Source of the DNA: Pleodorina starrii
Taxonomy: Eukaryota > Chlorophyta > Chlorophyceae > Chlamydomonadales > Volvocaceae
Assembly: GCA_030267565.1 (NCBI GenBank)
Contig: BRXU01000007.1
Coordinates: 4,340,001-4,404,000 of the forward strand
Direction: 5' to 3'
DNA length: 64,000 bases
The notes under the pieces were generated by a model, which saw only the letters and a program-made list of their open reading frames with translations, ran no database searches and was not told the origin of the DNA. The translations under genes and the position numbers were made by a program. Below are positions 55,906 to 64,000 of the stretch, in pieces (the first letter of the stretch is position 1; the number at the start of each line of letters is the position of its first letter).

Positions 55906-57606
55906 ATGAAGCTTATAATTGTCACCATCCTTTTTACATTGCTTGGGTGCGTTTGATTGGTCGCCATCTGTGCCGGTATTGCCGCCACCTTAACTGACGT
56001 TAGCTGGTTATGCAGGATTACGTGCGCTGATCCAACTGGCGTAATTAGGGGGAAAGTCCTCATAGCTCGTAAGTACGCGCTAGGTAGCCTGCCGCGCGTG
56101 GTTCGTGACCGTACCCGGCTGCCACTTGACCGCCTGCCTGTGCATTCGTGCCGCAGCTGGTATGAACCATTCCAGCACAGTCATATTCCTTCATACAGCC
56201 CAAGGGGAGCAGGTTCGGACCTTCGTCGGCAGTGACGGCTCCTTCACGCTCGGCGACGTGCCCCCGGGTGTGCACCTGCTGCAGCCCTTCCACCGGTCTC
56301 TCGTCTATCCGGAGGTGCGCCCCAAACCATTCCGCTCCCCTACGTCAGCCCATGGCGCCGGCTCACGTGCATTGGGGGAGCTTTGGGGACTCGCATGCTG
56401 TGCCAGACTGCGGAAAACTGGCGGGGTGGCCATACATGGCAGGGCGGGGGGGGGATACCTTACCAAGACAACAGGCGAGGGACCTGGTTTTGTCGCTCGA
56501 AGGGTTTGCAAGCTACTCAGATGCTGCTGCATGGCCGGTGCCCTCAGGGCTAACGTTCAGCCTGTTTCTTATGGCAAGTAAAAGCCGTCAGCTGTGTCGT
56601 GCGCTATCGGGGGTAAACCATGCCGCAACCGGGGATGGCCAGGGCCGGATGTGGAAGCTGCGTTGTGGTGCAACACTCCGCGAGGACACCTCTGGGCCCG
56701 GCGGAGCGCACATCGCGGGCTGCCGGGCTGAGGGGCCATCCGGTGGCGGGGGAACAGCTGTCCGCGGTGCGGTCGTCCCCTCCCGAGGGTTGCGTCCGCA
56801 TCCCGGCCTGTCACTGCGCCGCTGTCACGCCATGCCGGTGCGGCTCCCCTTCGCGGCCCGCCCGCCACCAAACTGCTTCACGCGGCGGCGTCTTCAGCTG
56901 CTTACTAACCTGCGTGACACTCCTTCCCCATGCTGCCCTGTCCTTCCTGGCGACAGATCCGCATCGAAATCAACCGCAAAGGCACGCTGACGCGTGCCAG
57001 CCTAAGCCTCAACCGCAACCTGGTGGGTATCATGAGTGCGGGGGGGGTGGCTTGTGGGCCGTAGGCGCGGTGTTCGGGCCGGAGCCCGCGCGGGCGTCCC
57101 AGCTCTTTGCCCGACATGTGCCCATCTGTTGGTGCACTCGGGATAGGGGGCTGGCGGGCAGTAGAGCAGCGGGCTGAGTCACGTGACTGAAGTACCGAAT
57201 ACAGGTGCAGGTGCAACCCAGGCTTTGTCGGCGCAGCAGCAGGTGCCTGACGGCCGTGCCGCCCCCTGCTGGCCCCTTGCTTGCGCCGCGCCGCGCCGCG
57301 CCGCGCCGCGATCTGCAGGTGCTGCACAGCCCGCTGCTGCTGCGTCCCGCCATGGAGGCGCAGTACTTCGAGAAGCGCAAGCCCTTCGACGTGTGGAGCT
57401 TCGTCAAGAGCCCGTACGGCATCATGATTGTCATCTCCGTACTCGCAATCGTAGTATTCCCGCGCATGAAGATGGACCCCGAGGACTACAAGGAGCTTCA
57501 GGAGCAGATGCGCGGCGGGGGCAGCGGCCAGGCGGAGGGCGCGGCGAGCAACCAGGCGGCGCTGACGGGGCAGCGGCAGCAGGCCGCCAGGCTCCGGGAC
57601 AGATGA
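55906..57606 (+). CDS. EMC7: ER membrane protein complex subunit 7 (EMC7)
   Basis: Five exons: 55906-55946, 56016-56068, 56157-56314, 56957-57022, 57319-57606; 606 nt, 201 residues, close to plant EMC7. Exon 1 is a signal peptide start (MKLIIVTILFTLL). Exons 2-4 form the lumenal beta-sandwich (DUF2012): TGVIRGKVLIAP, FVGSDGSFTLGDVPPGVHLL and IRIEINRKGTLTRASLSLNR. Exon 5 has EAQYFEKRKPFDVWSFVKSP before the membrane helix YGIMIVISVLAIVVFP and a cytosolic Gly/Gln-rich tail starting KMDPEDYKELQEQMRGG. The pattern VGSDGSF...DVP-G matches animal EMC7. It is a non-core subunit of the EMC, which inserts membrane proteins into the ER membrane. The first two exons are only 41 and 53 nt, yet the phases agree and the joined protein aligns from memory with the family. 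Confidence 0.93.
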
Positions 57607-59558
57607 CGAGAGGAATCGACGAGGGGCTGCTGGCGGGGTTTGGCGATTTGGCGATGCCCAACGAGGAATTTTTCATTGGCGGTTCTCGCGAGGGAGGTTT
57701 AGTCGAGGAGGCCGCTGACGGCGTCGCCTGAAGCGGCCCAGAAGGTGTTGCCGCGCGGCCCGAAGAGGGCGGCTGGGCGGGCTCCGGGGCGTCTGGGAAA
57801 TGGAGGAGTGGAATGGCGGTGGAAATTGCACCGGGACTGCACTGGGAACCGATCCGGGCATTGTGGGGCTGACAGATGATGTCGGGTTCGATTGGTGCGG
57901 TGTGCCTGGCCATTTGGCGAGACTGGACGACGTGAGCTGAGACCGTACAAGCACGCATGCTGCTTCGGAGTGTTGTTTGCGATGCAATGCCGGTTGGGCT
58001 GAGGCTGACGAAGTGCCAGGGCGCTGGCGTGTTGAGCCGTCGACAGCCCTACATCTACCTGCCAGGCTCGGGTCTGCAGGCACCCGCATGGGGTTGAATG
58101 TGGCTGAGCAACGTTGTGCGAAGCTGTTGGGGAGGGATTATGACCGAAACGATGACCTGACGAGGTCGCAAAACGGACCGGTTGCCATGTCTGTGTTCAC
58201 TATTTCCACGCTGGCGTCGCAAAGCTGTGATCCACTTGCAGGTGCCATGGTGCTGGCCAAGCACCCCGCTTCTTGGGCCTCGGCTCTGGCAGTGCTTAGG
58301 GCAACATGCCACGGAATCTGCCGTGACCGTTGGCAGTTAAGGTACGGCGTGTTGTGTTCACCACCGCTGCAGCTATCGGATCCAAGAGTAGGGGTTTCGA
58401 GCTCGAGCCTCGGTCCACGTACTGTAGCTACTGCAGAGGTGTGCGCAGGTATACGCCTCGGCTGTCGGCAGACCTGGCCTCGGTGCACTACCTGCCGTTA
58501 CAGTTCATGGCTGTTGCATGGTACGGGTGGCGACTCCGAGCGCCCAAACGGATTCGCGCTGGATTCGGGAGTGATTATGGGCTGTGGCGCCCGAGGTCAC
58601 TTGATGACGCTGTCAGACTCGATGCACAGTGCAGCTGGACGGGAGACGGTGAGGTACGAAGCTGGCCATGCCTTGGGTGGACGCATATGCAGCGCACGGA
58701 GCGGTGCCAGCTGTGTGCGGTTCCTGTGGCGGAACGTTGACCGTTTCGGCCGTACACTGTCGTACATGCTGCGGTCACCGGTCAGAATGTTTCTCAATCG
58801 ACTGCTGAGCCAGCCTGTTTTGGTGCCGTTATCTTGGGCACCAAAGCTGCAATAGTGAAGAAGACATATCTAATCGAGATTTCGTAGAGGACTGCGGAAC
58901 GGATCGTCGGCCGTTTCCCACAACGCACCGTTTTCCACTCACCGTTGATGTCTTGCATTCAAATATTTAGAGCGCTTTCCGAATGCCAGCGTCGCCATCC
59001 GCGTGACCAGGAAGTGAGTCCGGCGTCTTCATTGTCGATTACAAGTTGGCCGTAAAACCCAGCTGCCCCGCGCTTTCTCGACAGTTCGTCTGCCAGCACC
59101 TAACCAGCAAGGCGGGCTGGTGCTTATTCTCTGGGATCTGCCCCAAAGAAGGTACGCACAGGTCTGCCGGACAGCATTCCTCGTCTCGCTCTAGTAGTAC
59201 AACTCAGTGCAGCATCGCGTGTCCTACAGTAATCGACCTTGAGGACTGCGTTGGGACCACAAACGCCACGCGGATTGGAGCGTACGTGCCCCCGCGGTGC
59301 GAGCCAAAGGCCCAGCTACTCGCGGCCTGTATCGAGGGGCAGCGCTCGGCAGCTGAGCGCCGGACGAACGAGTGCCCCAGCAAGGACCGCAAGTCCCCCC
59401 AGGCTCAGCAGCCGCACAACCCGGACGGCCAGGCTTGACCGCGGGCCTGCCGCCGCGGCCAAGGTCATACCAGTCCCCGTGCGGGCGCCGCCGGTCCCAG
59501 CCACCACGGTCGTGGCCATCCCGGCCATCACTGACAACGGCCAACAGTAGCAGCCACC
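57607..59558. other. Region between EMC7 and the SLC33A1 gene
   Basis: Should hold the EMC7 3' UTR and the SLC33A1 promoter and 5' UTR. A 292-codon plus frame at 57977-58855 is long but has no family resemblance, Cys/Arg/Ser-rich composition and no supporting splice or poly(A) signals; a 130-codon frame at 59046-59438 lies just upstream of the transporter in a different frame. I could not support either as a gene. No TGTAA is seen after the EMC7 stop. Confidence 0.4.
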
Positions 59559-62500
59559 ATGGCCCCCATGACCCGCAGCCGCGTAAAAAAGTCCCTGGCG
59601 GAGCAGGGCTCTCCAGGCCACCAGGGCCTTCTGGCCGACACGGCGGGCAGCACCCCGGCCGCAACCGCCGACAGCAACACCAGAGCCTCCCGCAATGACG
59701 CCAACGGCGTCACCAATGGGATTGCCAGCGGCGGAGGCGGAGGCGGTGAGGTGCACCTGGCCGGCCCTGGCGGCAGCATGGGAGACCTGTGCCGCCTGCA
59801 GGTCGATGCCGACGGCGAGCCCGCTGCCGCGCGCGACCACGTGCACGTTCACCCGCACCGCCGCCGCGCCGACCAGCCTTCCGCACGGCAGGAGCTAGGC
59901 AGCTTGGCGCTGCTGGTGCTGCTGTACATGGTGCAGGGGGTGCCGCTGGGCCTTACGACCGGGGCGCTGTGAGTGCCGCGCGGCATGTGGGCGGCGGCGT
60001 GAGCGGATATGGGGGCGGGAGGGCCGGGGGGGGCAGCACAAGGGCTCCAGGAAGCGGGAGGGGAGAATGCCTCGAGGGCTCATTGTTACGTCCGGGGCCG
60101 CGCGTTGCGATGGCCGGGCGGCGGTCTGGGCAGGCGGGCGCAGGTGTAGCTTTTTCTCTTGTTTGTTTGTTTGTTTGTTTGCTGTGAAGGGCCGCGGGAG
60201 GTTCAGCGGGTTTACGGTACATAGGTGGGTGGGTGCGCGATCACCCTTTCCCCCGCCCTCCAGTGTGGCCGTCTGCAGACCACACCAGCTGCCCCGTCAC
60301 TCCGCAAATCTCCCCGCTCCTCACCCCCGCCCCTCCGGCCCCGGCTGCCGCCCGCCGCGCCAAACCTTGTTCGCTTCCCTCCAGGCCCTTCATGCTCTCG
60401 TCCAAACTGTCGTACACCCAGATGGGCATCTTTGCGCTGGCTGCCTATCCCTACTCGCTCAAGCTGCTGTGGAGCCCCATCGTGGATTCGCTGTACAGCC
60501 GCCGCCTGGGCCGCCGCAAGAGCTGGATCCTGCCCATCCAGCTCATCACCGCCTACCTGCTGATCGCCTGCGCGGACTGGGTCCAGCAGCTGTACGAGCA
60601 GGCCGACGTGGGCATGCTGACGTGGCTGTTTACCGTTGTGGTGTTCCTCATGGCGACTCAGGTGCGACACCGCCGTAACACTTTCGTAGTTCTTACCGGC
60701 CTCCCAACGCCACTCGCTCCTTGAACGCCGCTCTCGCCCCTTGTCGCCCTTGTTCCCACGCGGCGCCGTGGTGTCTGCGGTGTTCGCTGTGCTGCTGTGT
60801 TGCCTATTCAGGACATTGCGGTGGACGGCTGGGCGCTGACGCTGCTGTCGCCCGCCAACGTGTCGTACGCCTCCACCTGTCAGACGGTGGGCCAGACCAC
60901 CGGCATCTTCACCTCCTTTACCGTCTTCCTGGCGCTGCAGGACGCCGCCTTCTGCAACCGGTTCATACGCAGCAACGCCCTGCTCGGCAGGTCGGTGCGC
61001 CTGCCCGCACGCGCCCTGGCACCCCCCCCCCGCCACCTCTGTCCGTCGGTGCCCTCTTGCCAACAGTGGGCGCATGAATGGTTCCAGAGCAGCGCGGCCG
61101 CCGCGGCGGTGACACCGGAAGCAAAGGGCCTGCCCCCGCACTCGTACCGTATCACTATCGCCTCCACATCCTATCCGTAAGCAAACCCCACTGGCCATAC
61201 ACTTGTCCTCTGTAAGTCCCGTTGGCCGTGCGCCGGCTCACTCGCACGCGCGGCCCTCTTTGGCCCTCCCTCGGTGCCCCCTCCCGCCTTCTCCTCGGCG
61301 CAGGCTGCTGGGCTCACAGCCCTCCGATGCGGGCCTGGTCTCCCTGTCTGGCTACATGCGCTTCTGGGGCTGGACCTTCGCCGCAGTCACCGCCTTCATC
61401 GCGCTGGCCGTCCGGGAGACCGCCGTGCAGCCCTCCTCCTCCAACTCGACCGGCGCCACCGACCCGCGGGTCTGCGAAGAGGACGCCGCCACGGCGCCCC
61501 TCAGCGCCCAGGACCGACAGATCCTGGGCTTTGCGACGTCCGATGGCGACGACGGCAAGCAGTCGGAAGCGGACGGTGGCGTCTCTGCAGTTGTCGCTGC
61601 CGGGGGCGGGCGGCGGCGCGTGGTTTCGGAGCTGCGCGACGCCTACCTGGAGCTGTGGCGTGTGGTGCGGCTGCCTGCTGTGTGGCGGCTGAGTGCGCTG
61701 CTGCTGAGCTACCGACTGGGGGTGCTGGCGGCGGAGGGGGCGGCCAGTCTCAAGCTCATCGACAAGGGGGTGGCCAAGGAGGCGCTGGCCTTCCTGGTGC
61801 TGTTCCAGGTGGGTGGGTGACTGGGCGGGTGGCTGGGCGGGTGGGTGGTCAAGAAGGAGATACCGCAGCGGAGGGACGGAGACGGTGGGTGGCTGGGCGG
61901 GTGGGTACAGCGAGAAAGGGGGGACAGAGACTGCTTCACCACATCTATTGACCTCCCTCACCTTGATCCCCGCCCTCGCCCACCCCACCACCCCCACCCC
62001 CCGCGACAGTTCCCTCTGGAGCTGCTGTCAGCGGTAGTTGCGGGCCGCTGGGCCGCCAGCCACTCGCCCTACTGGCCCTTCATGACCGGCTACTGGCTGC
62101 GCCTCGTCACCGCCGCCGCCACCGTCGCCGTCACCGCCGCCTTCCCCGCCGGCGCCACCTCGCTGGCGGAGCACCGCGGCGCGTTCGGCTGCCTGGCTAC
62201 CGTGTCGCTGGCCACGTCCTTCGTCTCCTATCTGGGCTTCACGGCACAGGGCTCCTTCTTCAACACCATCAGCGACCCCGCAATGGGCGGCGCCTACCTA
62301 ACACTGCTCAATACCATCGCCAACATGGGATTCATGATACCCCGAACGCCGCTCTTCTGGGCAATGGACGTGCTGACCGTGGCGCGCTGCGCAGCGCCGG
62401 CGGCGGCGGCCGCCGCTGGCGGCGGTGGAGGTGACAGCGGCGCGGTGTCGTACCTGCCGTACAAGTGCCCGAAGAAGATGCTGGACATGGCGCGCGGCGA

Positions 62501-62768
62501 CAGCGAGTGCGCGGCGGCGGGCGGCACGTGCGGCCTGGCGAGCGACGGGTATTACATTGTGTCGGCGGTTTCGCTGGTGGTGGGCGGGGGCCTGGGGCTG
62601 CTGTACGTGAGGTTCGTGTGGGCACTCATGCGGGAGCCGCTGAGCAGCTGGCGGGCGAGGGGCGGCGGGGGCGGGGGCGGGGGCGCGGCAGGAGGGTTGA
62701 GAGAGGAGCAGGGGGCTCGAGCGGAGGAGGAGGAAGGGGAGGATGCCGGGGAGAAGAAGCGGTGGTGA
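59559..62768 (+). CDS. SLC33A1: Acetyl-CoA transporter (SLC33A1 / AT-1 family, MFS fold)
   Basis: Five exons: 59559-59968, 60385-60661, 60812-60990, 61304-61808, 62010-62768; 2,130 nt, 709 residues. Family motifs are clear: LLVLLYMVQGVPLGLTTGAL (helix 1), KLSYTQMGIFALAAYPYSLK followed by LLWSPIVDSLYSRRLGRRKS, then TQDIAVDGWALTLL and NVSYASTCQTVGQTTGIF, LKLIDKGVAKEALAFLVLFQ, and MGGAYLTLLNTIANMGFM near the C-terminus. Human SLC33A1 is 549 residues; the extra length is a 115-residue N-terminal extension, a Ser/Asp-rich loop of about 60 residues near 350-410, and a Gly/Glu-rich tail. The family imports acetyl-CoA into the ER/Golgi lumen for lysine and sugar acetylation. It lies on the same strand as EMC7. 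Intron 1 contains a GTTT microsatellite (60159-60182). Confidence 0.92.
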
Positions 62769-63799
62769 GGGCGACGAGCGGTGCGGAGGGGCCTTGTGGA
62801 GGTTGATGTGGGTGTTCCGTTGGGTTGGAGTGGTGGGTTTGGGAAAGAGGGAGAGGGAGTGGCTGAAAATGCTGGGTGGGGTTGGGTGGAGCGGAAAGAG
62901 GATGGGGCACGATGCTCTGGGCGGACGGAAAGGGGGGGGGCGCGTGGGAGGTGTGGTTGCAACGTTTTCCAACCAACTACCTCATTTGAACTCCAGTCAT
63001 TGTTTGAAACACTTGTACGGTATTCACGACGTATATGTTGGCATTTTGGTTAGGAGCCAGGGGTGATTTGGGTGATTTGCCTGCTGGTGGCTCTGGCAAG
63101 CTGCCGCAGCCGTCCTCTTGCCGCTGTGAGACGGTATCCCCGGGGGCAGTTACCGGTATGCGCTGGTGGGCCTTCGCGACGTGTCTCGGACCCTTTGCTT
63201 TCACGATGTGCCTCGAACACCCAGTCTACAGCGCCCTGCGCCGCGCGAACTTGGTGGCCTTTGAAGGAGCTGTGTCTCCTGACACCCGTACGTCGATTTT
63301 AAATCCGTGCTTGGGGTTCCCACGTGCACGTATTCGGCCGCAAGCGCACTTTGCAATGTCGTTGTCAATGAACGAAGCCGAACGAATGCGACGGTGTAAC
63401 GCTTGCAGGGCGCTTGCCGTCAGTTTGTATGTTTCTTGCTACGGGCAAAGCCAGGCGCTACTTGAACCTCCGTATATTGCAAGGTCTAGGTATTAGGTCG
63501 AACATGTATGCACGTACGTTCCTTGCCCACGGTGAAGTCGGCACAGACACTAAGGACTAAACGAACTGAATGCAACCGGAGCAGGATACCGTACGATTCA
63601 CGGTCGGACAGAAAAAACTTGCGCCATCTGTGGGCAAAGACAGTCATGAAAATATACTCATACGTACAGCAACTCCATTGCGATACGTTCCTATGCAACG
63701 CTCCGGTTGGTCGCGCTTCCTGTTGCGAACTTGCTTTCCTGCCAGTGACAGTCGAGGAGATTGACTTTGAGCCCATTCGTGAACAACTTCACTTGTATT
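62769..63799 (+). other. 3' region of the SLC33A1 gene
   Basis: Presumed 3' UTR up to a TGTAA signal at 63395-63399, 627 bp after the stop, then about 400 bp of intergenic DNA. Overlapping weak frames on both strands (for example 63035-63496) are not supported. Confidence 0.45.
63395..63399 (+). terminator. TGTAA-type poly(A) signal for the SLC33A1 gene
   Basis: First TGTAA on the plus strand after the stop at 62768; assignment by position. Confidence 0.4.
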
Positions 63800-63928
63800 A
63801 TGGAGTCCTCGGGTAATTCCTCAAGCGTTGCGTTCAACCTGACGAACCCCGAGGAGGCAGCTTCGACGAGTCCCCGCACGAGCCAAGTCGGGGAGGAGCA
63901 GACCAGCAGTCTCTTTGTCAAACACCAA
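63800..63928 (+). CDS. Possible first exon of a gene running off the right edge
   Basis: ATG at 63800 opens 43 codons of hydrophilic, Ser/Thr/Glu-rich sequence (MESSGNSSSVAFNLTNPEEA, then SQVGEEQTSSLFVKHQ), ending in phase 0 at a GTAAAT donor. The frame is longer than the exon and the opposite strand is also open (ELPEDSIIQVKLFTNGLKV), so the strand is not certain. No family recognised. Confidence 0.3.
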
Positions 63929-64000
63929 GTAAATACTTTTAATATGATGACTGCGTTTGGGAGGTTTTTGCTGTTGCGGGCTAAGTAGCAGCTGAAGCCT

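Noticed and set aside
57977..58855. 292-codon plus frame after EMC7
   Set aside because: Cys/Arg/Ser-rich, no domain, no splice or poly(A) context; more likely UTR or intergenic DNA.
63691..63921. Minus-strand frame at the right edge (SIIQVKLFTNGLKVNLLDCH)
   Set aside because: Fairly protein-like, but the plus strand offers an ATG-started exon with a donor; neither is certain and the plus exon was kept at low confidence.

Overview
This 64 kb window is nuclear DNA of a green alga, most likely a volvocine or other chlamydomonadalean species. The evidence is GC-rich, intron-dense genes with GTGAGT/GTGCGT/GTAAGT donors, very short 5' exons, poly-Q, poly-A and poly-G tracts in proteins, TGTAA poly(A)-type signals downstream of several stops, and flagellum-type proteins. 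I cannot name the species. All gene models were spliced by hand; each keeps an open frame across every junction, and predicted protein lengths follow from that.

Left third (1-12.4 kb). The window opens inside the 5' end of a fibrocystin-L-like gene (gene A, minus strand, only exons 1-4 visible). Next comes about 11 kb of accessory DNA: a 6.46 kb element bounded by 275/287 bp terminal inverted repeats (2740-9202), holding decayed low-complexity coding sequence, an 81 bp minisatellite and a small ORF with a nuclear-localisation motif. After it lies a stretch with a duplicated, frame-shifted coding relic and GC-rich palindromes.

Centre (12.4-33.2 kb). Gene B, a complete 22-exon minus-strand gene, encodes a predicted 4,747-residue type I membrane protein with IPT/TIG, PA14, two G8 and PbH1-type regions, a transmembrane helix and a 445-residue cytoplasmic tail. 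Its first three exons have exactly the same lengths as those of gene A, so the two are tandem paralogues.

Right half (34.7-64 kb) is gene-dense. In order: a 951-residue protein with coiled coil, GAF domain and two dynein-stalk-like modules (minus); a 148-residue orphan (minus); a mitochondrial carrier (minus); a ZCCHC8-type zinc-knuckle/PSP nuclear RNA-surveillance protein (plus); a membrane-anchored apple/PAN plus cyclophilin-like protein (minus); a repeat-rich 3.3 kb gap with a palindromic repeat cluster; a SWEET sugar transporter (minus); EMC7 (plus); an SLC33A1-type acetyl-CoA transporter (plus); and a possible first exon of another gene at the right edge. The carrier and ZCCHC8 are divergently arranged, as are SWEET and EMC7. 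I see no rRNA, canonical tRNA or CRISPR.
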